64,000 bases of DNA from Ulota crispa (Eukaryota; Streptophyta; Bryopsida; Orthotrichales; Orthotrichaceae), in contig OY987248.1 of assembly GCA_963920765.1 (NCBI GenBank), forward strand, positions 7,288,539-7,352,538, in the 5' to 3' direction. The notes under the pieces are model-generated. The model saw nothing but the letters and a program-made list of their open reading frames with translations. It was not told the origin of the DNA and ran no database searches. Below, piece after piece: positions 37,810-49,895 of this stretch. Every line of letters begins with the position of its first letter. Within the stretch, counting starts at the first letter, position 1. A program made the position numbers and the translations under genes.

Positions 37810-40800
37810 ATGTTGGGGTTGGCTGAGTACCCTTGTGCTTGCAAACGATGCAGGGGGGCTTATGTGAAGAAAATTGATGTTATTGCCAGGCATCACATCA
37901 GACATGGACGTAATCGATTCTTAGTGTACCCAATGATGGTAAATTCTAATGTCTACACTTGTAAAATTGTCTTTTCAAGTAATAGTACTCACTTTTGGAC
38001 AAGCATGTTAAGTCGGTTCTAGGGTGCCAAACTTTTTGCTCCTGTCTAGATTGTCATGGGTAATTTGTTGTTTATTGTAAATAGGCTTATCATGTTTAAT
38101 TTCCCATAAATTCATACTCTTGCATACATTGCTTGTATACAAATTAGTATTAATGAGTGTAATTACTTGGAGTATGACAAAGGTACTTTTTTGTAACTCA
38201 TGGCAACCAAATGTTGTTGTGTCAAATTATTGATGGGGAGCATGTTTGTGGTCCTGTCAAATAGAGGGACATAGATGGAGAGCATTATTGTGAAAGTGAA
38301 AGGGAAGATTCTGGAGATGAGTTAAGGTGGCTCTCGAGGGTTCCTGTGGATGTGGACCACATGGCCAGAGATGCATTTGGTAGAGTCGACAACATTCACA
38401 ACAAGGTTATGGATAGTGACTACCATGGAGAGTTTGACTTCACTAACCTAGAAGAGGACCAACAGTGGAATGAAACAAACTTGGAATATTTGGAGCAAGA
38501 ATCCATTGAACAAGTGTATGAAGGTAGCATTCAGAATTGTCTGCAGTGCGCAATTGTACTATACTCCCTATACAATTTATACTCAGTTCCACAAACATTT
38601 GTGGACGCATTGCTAAAGTGGATTGTTGGAGACCTTTTTCCCAATTCAAACCGCTTTCCTAGAATGTCGTACGAGGTGAAGACTATGCTGATGAAGTTGG
38701 GATTGCAGCATCGCCAAGTGCACTGCTGTCCTCATGGCCACGTCCTATACGAGGGGGAACAAAAAAACCTCATAAGATGCCCGACTTGCTTGGAGAGTTG
38801 TTATGTTGCAGGATCAACTTCAATTCTTCAACGAGTTCTTCAATGTTTTGATTTCATCAAGCATATTGTTTGACTGTTCAAATGTCCGGAGATTGTGAAG
38901 CATATGACGTGGTACAACAACCACAAGTCTACTAATGGATTGATGAGGTTTGTTGCAGATAGTGTGCAATGGAAGACTGTGGATCAGCTATATCTAGATT
39001 TTGCAGATGTCAAGACAAATTTGAGGCTTGGACTAGTTGGAGATGACATAATTCCGTACAAGAATAATGCTATTAAGCATTCGACATGGGTTTTTCTAAT
39101 TGCGATTTATAATCTTCCACCCTGGCTATTGACAAAGAAGTTCTTCATTTCTTTGGTTCTCCTCATTCCCGGCCCAAAAGCTACTACTGCTAAAAATGTA
39201 GATGTCTTCCTAGGGCCTGTAATTTGTGATTTGTTGACGTTGTGGAGAGGTGTTCTAGTAGTGAACGTTTCCAAACAAGAGGGCAAAAGAAGGTTCACAT
39301 TGAGGGCGATGTTGATATTAACAATAAATGACTTACCAGCATACGGGCTTTTATCTAGGCAACAAGTCCATGGTTACAAAGGGTGCCCCCTTTGTGGTCC
39401 AGAGACTTGTGCCGAACATGCAAGACTTCTTGGAAAAATGTTATATCTTGGTGGGAGGAGGTATTTGGATGGTACTCATCCAATTCGGAAGGATAGAGCA
39501 GCATTCAACAATCACCAGGAGTGGCACATGGCTCCACAAAGACCAACAGGAGATGAAGTTTTGCAATGGGAACTTCAAGAGAGGAGTTCATAAGATAAGG
39601 TGGAGTTGAAAATAGCAGTGATGATCTAGTCAAACTCCATGGTGTGAAACAAAAGATAATTTTCCATCAACTCCCTTACTGGACGGTAAGTTTTTTTTAT
39701 CTTTTTCTTAGTAATGACTTCCTTTTAGGAATTCATTCCATTCACTTGTATTACTTGTAGAAAATGAAGTGGCACAAATTTTGTTGCTTGAACAATGCAT
39801 AGAGAAATGGGAGAATGAGGTCATTTCCGTATAGGAAGGAAGGAAGAGGGGTTCATATTATGAGGAAATTGCATTGTTGTTTTTGTAATTGTTCATAGCT
39901 AAAACACTGTAATTCACGTAATGTAGGTACATCAATGTGAGCTCTGATAACTGAAATGGACCGGTAGCTTCATTGAGAATGAATAAGAAGTTACATTTTG
40001 TGGACCAATTGAACTAAAGAAAAGATCTTCAATTCTTTTGGATAAACTGAACAGAATATCTGGTTTTCCATTTTTCTTTACAGGTTCCAAGGTTAGGGTT
40101 TCTAAGAAACGCATAGTGAGAAATATTTGTCTAATACAAAGAAATTTTAGAAATCAGAAGCATTTCAGAAAATGTTCAAATAATAAGAAAGAAAATAGTG
40201 TTACACGTGACATTGTGTTTTATCAAAATTTAAAAAAGGCGTGAACTATTCATGCTTTATAAATATCCGGGAAAATTGAATGAGCTATTGAGATAATTAT
40301 CTTTGAGCTAACTACCTTAGGCATATTCTGGTATTAAAAGAGTCGTGAGTAGGGCCTTGGCTTTTTGTGAAGAGGGAAGGGAGGTTTCAATGCACGTTAA
40401 TATGTATTGTTTCAGTAATGAGTCTAAGGAAAATTTTAATTATAAATCATTGACTTAATGTATGTTAGGATGTTTTAACCACAAGTCCGCCATGTGTATT
40501 CGTTTGAATATGCAGACCAGCATATTCTCGGAATTTCTTACATCAGCTCATGTTAATGTTTGAAAAGTATACGTCTCCAGTTAGGTGAAGTGTTAAGAAT
40601 GATGGTGGGGATATACTTTCTAACATGCAATTTGTTGTTTCATGAATGAATTGAGTAGTTACTTTAAATGCTACAAACACTGTTGCTAGTTTGGAATGCT
40701 AGTATAGCATCCTACAGTGCCCATGTAATCGATGGCTGTGGGCATCATTAGAATGATACCTTTTCTTGCACTTACACTTCAGATTTTTTATATTATGCTT

Positions 40801-42974
40801 AGTGTATCAAATCTTTAAATCTAGAATGAAACTACCTTTATTAGGGTTTCAGAACTTCTAACTTATGATATTGTCGTACATGTGTTTGCAGAAGCTACAT
40901 GTATGTCATGGTCTTGATCCCATGCATTGCAAAAAAATATTTGTGAAAACATTCTAAAGACAACGTTTGGAGAAAAAGATTCACCTACGGTTAGGGCACA
41001 CATGCAGGCAAGATAAATTTGACCTAATCTTCATTTACAAATAATTCCTGGTCATGTGGACAAGTATTATATGCCACACGTCCCTTATGTGTTAACTCAG
41101 GAAGATAAGGGGAAGGTGCTATCTATGTTGAAGTCTCTACACACTCCTACTCATTATGCAAGCTCTTTACACACAAAAATCAACAAGGGGAAGTTAAGTG
41201 GTATGAAATCCCATGATTTTCATGTTCTACTACATCAAATATTGCCCTTGTATTTTTGAACTATATCTAACAAATCTCTAGCGCAAGCAGTACTTTGCTT
41301 GAGTAGAGTTTTTTGGAAAATATGCAGTAAAACAGTGAATTATGAAGATAAAGACCAGCTGGTGGCCGAATGTGCGGAGACAATATGTGTATTAGAGGAG
41401 GAGATGCCTCCATCATTTTTTGATATTATGTCTCACCTGCCAAACCACCTGGTGGAAGAGCTTTTTTTGCTCGGGCCAGTACACACCAAATGGATGTATC
41501 CATACAAGCGCTATTTCAAGACATTAAAGGGCTATGTTAAAAATTTAGCTAAACCTGAGGGAAGCATTGCTCAAGGCTATCAAATAGAAGAAGCCCTTGG
41601 TTTTATAACTAAGTATATGTTTGAGTACAAAATTACATCTAGAAGAGTGTGGGACAACAAGGAGGACCCAACAATGGTAGACAAGATTGTGGAGGGGAAG
41701 GGGAAGAAGAGATAGTTGTCACTGGAGTTACGGAATGCAATGCATGAATTTGTTTTGGACAACTCAGCCCATTTAGAGCCTTACTGGAGGTGAGGTTCTC
41801 TTTATTATTGCACTATGTGATTTCTGTGTGTTGGTAGGAAGAACACACATCAGTACACCAAGGAGATAAGGCAATTTACAAGTGAGTTGTAATGAATACT
41901 TTTGAAGAACTAAGGAATCATTGATGAATGAAGCAGCAATCATGACACAAATTTTCTATGTGTAGCTGTAGTTACTGTAGTGAATGCAAGCCGTACTCTA
42001 TTTTTGTACAAAATTATTCATGTTTTTTTAATGGTTAGTTCTAAGGATTTTTTGGGTTGTGATGAAGGATATAAGAAGAAATTTGGCAGCAAAGAGCTAC
42101 TGCAAGAGCAAAGTTCCGTAATATAAATCCACAAAGGACCAACCGCAGATGGGTGCCATACCCTATAGATTTGGAGGAAATCCCACCATTTTTAGAGTGG
42201 ATTAAAGGAGCAATACAAACCGATCAAGGGAATGGCATAGCAATTCCTGAAGAAGTTGTGGCATGCTCTATAGAACCGTTCTTAAGCGCACAAAAATTTA
42301 GAAGTATGTACGCTTATGGATACCACTATAGAGTGAAAAGTGCTAAAGAAAATATTACGAAGACCTGCAATTTTGGGATTGCTACTGTTTTTTAGAGACC
42401 TTGTCAATCTAGCAAACGCGATTTGAACCTGATTGATGCATCCCTTGAGTATATAGGACAAATATTGGAGATTGTGGAATTGAACTATGGACAACATTGT
42501 ACCCTATTGCTAGTGTGTGAATGGGTAAAGGCAAATTATAGGGGAAGAAATGCAACCGTGAAGAAAGATGACTGGGGATTCACCATGGCCAACTTCAATT
42601 CACTTGTACTGTTTGGCTATGAGTCTTTTGCTTTCCCTGTGCATTGTGACCAAATCTTTTTTTTTGACATCAAAGAGGAAGCAGGTTGGAAGATAGTCCT
42701 ATGCAATGAAGTTTGAGGGCGTCGAGTGGAGAGTGCACAAGATGAAGATTGGGAACCAGAGATGTTTAGAACGGGAGAGAATGCAAACTTTCCTAGGCTT
42801 TGAGACCTTCCAACAGATCTTGATGTAGATGCGGCCCCCATTCAAAATGGGAAAAACATCCAGATTAATGAAGTATTCAGAGAAGCAACCAAGGAGGAAG
42901 CTGCAAGTTTTGATCGTGATGTCAGGAATCCTCAAAGGACGACTAAGAATATTTCATGGAATAAAATCAATTGA
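37810..42974 (+). pseudogene. TNP2-like CACTA transposase gene, degraded
   Basis: The order of parts matches plant TNP2 (Transposase_21) proteins. There is an N-terminal zinc-binding exon (37810-37938, YPCACKRCRGAYVKK and a His pair) with a donor at 37939. The core follows from ~38265 (MTWYNNHKSTNGLMRFVADS, LRLGLVGDDIIPY, IYNLPPWL, LIPGPKATTAKNVDVFLGP, INDLPAYG, GYKGCPLC), then LPYWT up to a donor near 39687. Another exon begins at 40892 (LHVCHGLDPMHCKK), then SGMKSHDFHVLLHQILPLYF, the DUF4218 region (41299-41715: MPPSFFDIMSHLPNHL, WMYPYKRYFKTLKGYV, KPEGSIAQGY) and a DUF4216-like C-terminus to the TGA at 42972-42974. Premature stops lie at 38871, 39591, 40955, 41257, 41713, 42393, 42714 and 42801, and a frame change lies between ~40958 and 41056. 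Most stops look like point mutations in an otherwise well-kept protein, so inactivation is moderately old. The encoded enzyme would cut and join the CACTA ends. Confidence 0.92.
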
Positions 42975-45450
42975 GTGCCTCGTTACTCTTACACTTTGGA
43001 AAAGTATTCTTGAATTTTCTGTGTATTACTCTATAAGATCGTATATGCAAATTATGACTCACCATGGTCACAGCTGTCATGACTCACTAGAAAAGTGCGT
43101 TTGTTTTAGACAGCAAAAATATATACGGTAGAATTGATGAGAACAGAAATGGTTGTGTGAATTAGAGACATGTTGGTTATTTGGATGCTAGGGACTGGGG
43201 GTAGGCGGCAACAAAACGTCTGATACTTATGTGGTAATTTTGTCTGACTAGTCACAATGGGACAGAGAGAGAGGTGAGGATTTTGCAGGAAATAGCGCTA
43301 CCAAAATCAGTTATTTTTGCAAATGCCGGAGTTTGCAAAGATTGTGTGAGATGTTGGAGACACAACATTGTGTATTGCAAAGTGACAGTAAGTTGTGGAC
43401 TGATCCTGTTTTCTTGAGTCACAATTTTGTACAGTGCATGCATTTCAGATTTCCATATGAAGTGCATTCACTCAGTACATGAATTCAATGTGATAGATAA
43501 TCATAAATACATTTGCAATGAGTAGGGCTGGCTATGGGTAAAATATAGAAAGTACAGAGTAATAGACTTTGTATGTGGTCGTGCAAAGTGGGATGAAATC
43601 GCATATACATGTGGGAGAATGCTCAGAATGACATTTGTTTTTCTATGAAATCGCTTACTTGAGCAGCAAACTTTTCACGTGACAAATTATACAAGTTCAC
43701 TATTACGTTGAAGTAGGTTGTCAAGAGTCTATATGTACTTATTCCTCAATGTGGTTTTGTCAAGGAGCCAGTCTAAAGTTCACCACAATGCAAAAGTATT
43801 TGAGTTTGAGAAAGCATGGAATGTATGGAGGTCATAGTTGAAATGAGATAACAACCAAAAAGGTTATTCTCTAGTTGAGACCTTATTGTTTTTGTAGGTA
43901 ATTTTTGCACCATGTGATTAGTAAATGTAGATTCTTTAATGATTTGCGTTGCTTTTTATGGTCGTGATATATTGTTGCAGAAATTGACTAGGATGAGTTT
44001 AATACTGGAGGGAGGTACGGGATTTTGTTCAAGGTTAGTGCATGAGCGGCGTCTTTAGGTATGGATATTGCCAACACAGTCTTTGGTGATGGTAAATTAC
44101 ATTAAATTTTTTTTGCTAGTTAAGTAGAGGAGGTAGGAGAGCATCGCTTACGATTTCCAAGCATGTAAATCGGTGTGTTAAACGAGGTCAACTCTAGAAA
44201 ATTGGAAGTGCAATTGTACAATCATATATCAGTTGCTGTTAGTTAGCATACCTAGTATGATGTAATATGAAGGAATGAATGACATTTTTTGAGTATATGT
44301 TGTTTATCTCATCTTGGTGCAATGGAATATGCAACTTGAAGTACAACTATTTGCAAGAAGAAATGGAGTTATACACGACAGTGTGCTTTGCAAAGAATTC
44401 CGTGCACATCAAGTAGGGGCTGTAATCTACCCACTCTTGTGAGTATCGACAGTTGATTTCAAAATCCTTCATCTGTGAATGTGGTTGTAACATTCCTTGA
44501 GTTGTATGTTGTGTCCTGAGGTAGTATTTTGTTTTAGCGTTGCAAAAGCCATCGTGAGAAGTTGTAGTTAACTACTTGTTGTAGTACTTTCCTATTTTCT
44601 CAAAACCAATATTCTTGTAGTTGGGAACAAGTATTGTCAAGGAATGTTGTTTGGGAAAACACAGTGTTGTGGTTGCGAGATAATGTTGTTGAATTGAAGA
44701 GAGGTTTGTGTTAATTGCTGTCTTGTATTTCATCATTCATGCATGGTGTTGAGGAAAGCATCGTAGGATTCACTCTGAAATCCTTGAAATAGTTTGAGAC
44801 AAAGAAAAGCAGGAGTTGAAGTATGATTGTAGTCCTCTTCCGAATTGAAGAAAAACCGCAGTCTTTGCTATTATTCTTGTGTGCACTAAGCAATGAAGTA
44901 ATTGGGGAGGGTTTTTCTTGTTGTCCAGGTTAAACAGAAATCAGCATAGGAATGTGTGAACGTGCGAACAAAGCAGCGTCAATTCCATTACCAAATTAGA
45001 AGAAACGGCAACTCATTTTTCTTTGTGAATCGACAAATTTAGGCATATATGTGAAGAAGTGTGTAGGTGTTAAGGGAGAAGAGGAGAAGCTGTAGTGTAG
45101 GTGAAGTCATTTATAATTTCAAATCTGCAATTTTATGAGAAATTCTATACTCACGCATTTTCAAATGCATGATGTCAATACTTTCTATGAAAGTAATTGT
45201 TTTTATACTTGAAACTATAATTTCTAGCCCTCTTATTTGAAGCAGCCACAAAGCAGTGTGAAAAGTAGAGAAAATGATATGCACATTATTCTCTGATCAG
45301 AGTTTCAAACTATTGAAATCATTTTAGTATCCTAAACAACAGAGTAGAGGCACCATCTGATGAAGCTAATGCAAAAATCAATAAAAATACTAAGTTTTCC
45401 AATTTCACTGTCCTAAACAACAGAACATAGTTGTTTTTTTGTTGTTTTTT
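42975..45450. other. Right interior of the CACTA, non-coding
   Basis: About 2.5 kb after the transposase with no credible gene. The plus strand here is richer in G and T, the mirror image of the G-poor left side. Near the right end, cctaaacaacaga repeats (~45331, ~45411) are likely subterminal transposase-binding repeats. Confidence 0.5.
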
Positions 45451-45472
45451 AATTCAGTTTCTACTAGTGAAA

Positions 45473-46384
45473 AAGGGCCATTTTTGACTGAGGATTTGGA
45501 TTACAAAAAAGGCTAAAACAACTAAGACTTTCACAAATGAGACATATTTGTTATATGTTTGCAACACTTGCAGATGCAAATGCAGATGTGCACTAAAATA
45601 TCATTTTGATTTTATTTCATATTTTTGTGTAATATTAATCTTAGATTTAATAAGTTGGGCTATATGGGTGTCTCCCTAGCAACTGGGGGTGTTTCCCTAG
45701 TCATTTTTTTTTTATATTTCAAATAATATAGGGGTATATTTGATATTTTGAAAGAATTCAAGGGCATTTTTTATATTTTCCCTAAAATATATCTAGTACT
45801 TTATGAACAAGGATAAACGTAAGAATGAGCTTGTTTTTTGGAGTTGATCATTTAATTTGCTTTCAAATATTTTCTCAATGAAGCATGGTCTTTGAATTCA
45901 AATGCAATTTCAAATTTCTCAAATTCAATCTCGTAATGATAATTTCTTGAAACGCTTACATTTTTTGGCATGTAAGAAAAAGAAGCTCTTTCACCTTGGC
46001 CCCACAAACAAGGTGTCAGATTCATTAAGACCAGCATGAGTTTTAGTATGCTCCATGCTAGAGCTTAAGGAGGGGGATGCTGAAAAAGTACTCAAGGTTG
46101 ACGGATTCGCAAGAATTGCAAGAAAGAGAAAGAAACCCGGAAGGAGGAAAGAAATTGCTTCGGTCAAAGGGCATTTGTGATATTATTGAAAAAGCAAGGA
46201 TATCTATGATATTATTGCAAACTTCACGGGTATCCATGAAATTTTCCCATGATTTTATCACCTATTTTCAAACTATTTCTTTGACCTCTCAACAAAATTT
46301 GGCCACTCAATTCCACAACCTCTCTACTTAACTGGGCTTAATGTGAAGTGCCAGAAGCATCATAAGCTGTTGGAAAATTTATTT
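45473..46384. other. Intergenic DNA with partial foldback repeat
   Basis: AT-rich flank of the CACTA element. At ~46185-46250 lies a half copy of the AGGGAAAA/CATGG foldback (aaagcaaggatatctatgat... to ...ccatgaaattttccc). Confidence 0.5.
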
Positions 46385-46796
46385 GGGGATTCATATGTCT
46401 ACCACACCCTTTCAGCTATTCTACCACACCCCCAGAGTAAATTTTAGATTTCTACCATCAAAAGGCTGAATTTGAAAATTTGGAATTCAGATTTGGACTT
46501 AGAGACTATGATTTAGTTTAGAATCACAAAAAGGTTCTAATTTAACAACACCCAATGAAAAAGTTTATCTTTTTTATAAACAAAAGTAAAAGTTATACTT
46601 TTCCCCTGAGCTAAGCATTTTCATTGGATGTTGTTCAATTAGAACCTTTTTCATATGGTTCTAGACAAAATCAAGGTCTCTAAGTCCAAATCCGAATTCC
46701 AAATTCTCAAATTCAACTATTTGATGATAGAAATCTAAAATTTACCCCGGGATGTGGTGGAATAGTTGAAAAGGTGTGGTAGACATATCAATCCCC
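46385..46796. mobile_element. Mutator-like foldback MITE, copy 2 (412 bp, 9-bp TSD)
   Basis: Ends ggggattcatatgtctacca and its inverse ...ggtagacatatcaatcccc. Flanked by exact 9-bp repeats AATTTATTT (46376-46384 and 46797-46805). The interior is a long hairpin (aacaacacccaatgaaaaag paired with tttcattggatgttgttcaa). Confidence 0.9.
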
Positions 46797-46949
46797 AATT
46801 TATTTTTATGTTTTTACAAATTTAGCAACTTTGGGGACTCTAAAAAATAGAGACATATTTTAAAGTGTGAACCCTATGGAGTAATGGGCAAGTATAAAGT
46901 TCTCAACCAAAACAAACCCGAGTTGAAAAAGAGAAAAAAGAAAGAAAGA

Positions 46950-47179
46950 AAAAGAGATTCCTTGACCAGTTGATCCCATTCTTCTCCACAATCACCGACG
47001 CTGTCTTTTCTGTCCCCTTCCCCGAAACCCTAAATTGCTCCCCGGCTGCTACCACAGCATTAATGTTGCGGTATCCGCAGCAGATCGCTCTTCCCCTCGA
47101 CTCTTTTTTTTTCTCACAGTTTACGTGCTCCTCCGCCTTACAACAACGAGGCGCTGTTGGCCAACTCGCTTCCAACTCG
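46950..47179 (+). promoter_or_regulatory. Promoter / first non-coding exon of the STMP1-like gene
   Basis: A local GC-richer block upstream of the micropeptide gene with a plant telo-box AAACCCTAA at 47025-47033. A good donor (CTCG|GTATGC, intron from 47180) matches the acceptor tttgtacag ending at 48556, giving a 5'UTR intron of ~1.38 kb. The transcription start is not known. Confidence 0.5.
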
Positions 47180-47381
47180 GTATGCTTTTCTCCCGCGGCC
47201 GTTCGTGCTTTTTGTTCAGCTGCTGGATCCGCGCTCTTCTTAGGGTTTACTCGTGTTTTACATCGAGCGCATTGGAACTGCTTGGCTTTTGTTGTATGAA
47301 TCTGTTGATCGCACTAAAAGCATTGAATGTTGGCGTCTTACATTGTAATTTTTTTTTCAAATAATAGAATTCCTATTGTCC

Positions 47382-47744
47382 TTAACCCTTAAACGTCAAG
47401 CCCATCCCCGTGGCCTGCCCAACACAGTGACTTCTACTACAGTGTTTTTCAAGGATTTTAAAACTATGTTGGTGTAACAAGTGCCCAGCTAGCTAGCTGC
47501 AAAAGTGAATAGTCCTAGTTGACCTCACAAAAATTGTAGGAAGGACAGTATGGATCTTCTCACAATTTGGATTGTCTGAAAATATGAGTGTATTTGATGA
47601 AGTTATTTTTTGTCTTCTATGATGGAGCATGTGTTTATGATCGCTGTTGGGAAAAAATCAGATAAAATATGCTTTTTTCTACCATACAAAATGTTTTTTC
47701 AGAGGCAAAGACGAAAAACATCCTTCTGGACGTTTAGGGGTTAA
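47382..47744 (+). mobile_element. TTAA-bounded element inside the STMP1-like 5'UTR intron, 363 bp
   Basis: Left end TTAACCCTTAAACGTC; right end GACGTTTAGGGGTTAA; together a near-perfect 16-bp inverted repeat with TTAA at both edges. A diverged relative starts at 10053, and an inverted end fragment lies at 55397-55444. Confidence 0.78.
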
Positions 47745-48577
47745 GATTATCGTTGGTGGTGTGCTTAAAGTTGTTTACGCGAGAGCTTTTATCTGTTTTC
47801 AATTAGTGTCTGTTTTGAATTCGTGCAAGGTTGATTATTGACATCGGCAACTTAAGGAGTGTGATCGGTATTATATTCCTGGAGGCGGTATGTGATATTA
47901 GAAAGGTGCCGATGTGATAGTACAGAGGCTATTGTGATTTTTAGTAGTATGATTGTTTCAATGAGAATTGTTGACTCGTGGTTGTGTCGTGTTAGGGTTT
48001 GAGAGAGGAATGAGCATGTGAGGGTGAATGATTTTAAGCTGTCGTCGTTGTGGCAGCTGGTGTTTGTTTGATTTTTATTGAACTTTTAGGAGACACTCTC
48101 CACAAGTGAACAACCTGTGAGTTGGATATCCAGGTTGTAGATTAGGGTTTAGTTGTTTGTCAATGGTACTTGGATTTTCATAGTTGGACCTAATCAATGC
48201 TCATGTGACCTGAATGATTAAATTTCAAGTTTAGAATTGTGGGTTGAGAATTTCGTAACATTCTTGGAAGGAGTTCCTAATATCTTGACTCCATCTGCTA
48301 GTTGAAGGAAGAATTAGGGTTTCCAGCATGGTCTGATCCTCTTACATCTTCTTTTGGCATGTATCCTCTCACATCTTTTTTGGTAGCCTTTACTTTTAAT
48401 CCTCTTACATCTTGTGGTTTAATAATTTTAGAGAAGGAAGCTCTTGACATCGATCGAATTCAAATCATATCCTTTAAAATCATGTGTTTGTCAAAATGAC
48501 CAGTATTTGGGCGCACAAGAATTTTTTTGTTGATGTTCCCCGTTTGTTTTGTACAGGGAAGAGGCAGGAGCAACAAC

Positions 48578-48748
48578 ATGGGGATTTTCAGAAGCAGTTT
48601 TTCGTTCTCACTTGGCGCGATGGCTGGGGTGTACGTAGCCCAGAACTACACCATCCCAAACTTGAAGACTTTCGTCACCACTGGGCTTGTAGTTGCCAAG
48701 CAGATGGAAAACCAATTCCGAAAGCCTCCTAAAGATGGAGAGCAGTAA
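48578..48748 (+). CDS. STMP1/DUF4535-family mitochondrial micropeptide, 56 aa
   Basis: ATG at 48578 (MGIFRSSFSFSLGAMAGVYV, then AQNYTIPNLKTFVTTGLVVA, then a Lys-rich tail ending PPKDGEQ), stop at 48746-48748. The family (human STMP1, Pfam DUF4535) consists of very short proteins of the inner mitochondrial membrane with one N-terminal transmembrane helix and the signature G-x(2)-AQNY-x-(I/V)-PN; in animals it is linked to the respiratory chain. Both signatures are present and the length fits plant members. The frame is also open upstream to 48527, but that part precedes the splice acceptor (tttgtacag, ends 48556), so the ATG at 48578 is chosen. The CDS appears to be within one exon, with a 5'UTR intron in front. 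Confidence 0.9.
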   Translation: MGIFRSSFSFSLGAMAGVYVAQNYTIPNLKTFVTTGLVVAKQMENQFRKPPKDGEQ

Positions 48749-49589
48749 AGGTTCATGGCATATGTTTTGGGGGTGTAAACCAAGGTTTGTAGTGTTCTGT
48801 TTTTTTTCTGTTTTCAACTCTCATCCAGCGTTGTATTACGACTCATTCAAGAAAGATCTCAACAGCTCTCTTCAGTGGGTTTAGGGTGAGGTTCATATTT
48901 GAAGCTTGGTTTTGATTTGCTCAGCTGAGGTAGATGCTATAAGATTTATCGAAGGATGCATTGACGTTTATCCTTTCGTGAATTTAGGCTTTTGCGTGTT
49001 TGCAAATGCTGATTTGTTGCAAAGATAGAAGCTACTATTTGCGTCATTTTATAGCATTTGAACATATCCTGGAGTGTGAATTTTGAAAGATCACTACAGG
49101 ACTTCGAGTGCCAAACCTTTTGAGATCAAATTTTGATTGCTATTTGAAGTATGGATTTTTTCATACCGTTCTATGTGGGAGGTTGTAAATCAGTACTTAG
49201 TATAAGTGACCAAATAATCTTATTTTCTTTGAAACACCTGTGGTTACATGTAGCCAATTCATGCTTTTGTACCATTTGCTTAAAACTTCCAGCATATGCT
49301 ATGTACAGATGATTCGTTTTTGGTAACAATATTAAGACAGAGCTCCTTTTTTGGAACTTACTATTCTAGAAGGGATTGTGAATTAGTTTATTCAATGTTT
49401 ATCAATGCTCAAATAGGTATGTTATGTGCAATATGGTCTGCAAATTATTTCACTGAATTGTACATTTGAATTATACAAGACAAGCGTGCAAACCTTCTTG
49501 AATTTGAGAGCAATTGTAATATTTGGTCTTGGCCCAACATGATGAGTGAGTGTGAAGACTTGTCTTACTTGCTCTTTGATTATGTTATA
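48749..49589. other. 3'UTR and intergenic DNA
   Basis: Presumed 3'UTR of the micropeptide gene followed by AT-rich intergenic DNA. The polyadenylation site was not determined. Confidence 0.4.
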
Positions 49590-49895
49590 TGGGACAGTCA
49601 CCAATATTTCTATTTGTCACAAAATAAGTTGCTTTGTGTGAGTGCGCACTCGGTAAGGATGTGATGTGCACTTGATGAAGTCACAAGAGCTACTAAAGTT
49701 TTCTTATTTGCCACATAGTAAGCAATGTTTAATTGGTTTGCATGTGCAACAAGCATAACTTTGACACAATGAAGCATACATGATAATATTGTTTAATGTC
49801 AAACAATAAGAATTTGATAACATTATAATTAAGAATGTGATTGTCAAATTTGCAAGTATGACATTTGTAAAGCTCTTTGCAAGTGATATATTTGT
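49590..49895 (+). repeat. Dispersed repeat, copy 1 (partner at 53716-54013)
   Basis: Aligned blocks shared with 53716-54013 in the same orientation: gggacagtcaccaatatttc / gggacaatcatcagtattct, ggcaaggatgtgatg-like, cttgcatgtgca-like, aagctctttgca. Identity is moderate (roughly 75-80% by eye). Confidence 0.65.

Larger units (their letters stand above)
17967..45469 (+). mobile_element. Very large CACTA (En/Spm) transposon, ~27.5 kb
   Basis: Left end CACTAGTGGAAAATGAATTT at 17967; right end, read inverted from 45469, CACTAGTAGAAACTGAATTA. The ends match at all but a few positions over ~26 bp. Flanks are AAA on both sides (17964-17966, 45470-45472), a 3-bp target duplication as expected for CACTA. 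A TNP2-type transposase gene (37810-42974) lies in the right half with the usual orientation. Subterminal repeats cctaaacaacaga occur at ~45331 and ~45411. The left ~10 kb of the plus strand is strikingly poor in G. The element contains nested insertions. The transposase is broken, so it could only move with help in trans. The size is far above the usual 5-15 kb range, though large CACTA elements that captured DNA are known. Confidence 0.85.

Noticed and set aside
46970..47364. 109-codon plus frames near the STMP1-like promoter
   Set aside because: They overlap the telo-box, the donor site and the presumed 5'UTR; no protein-family signal.
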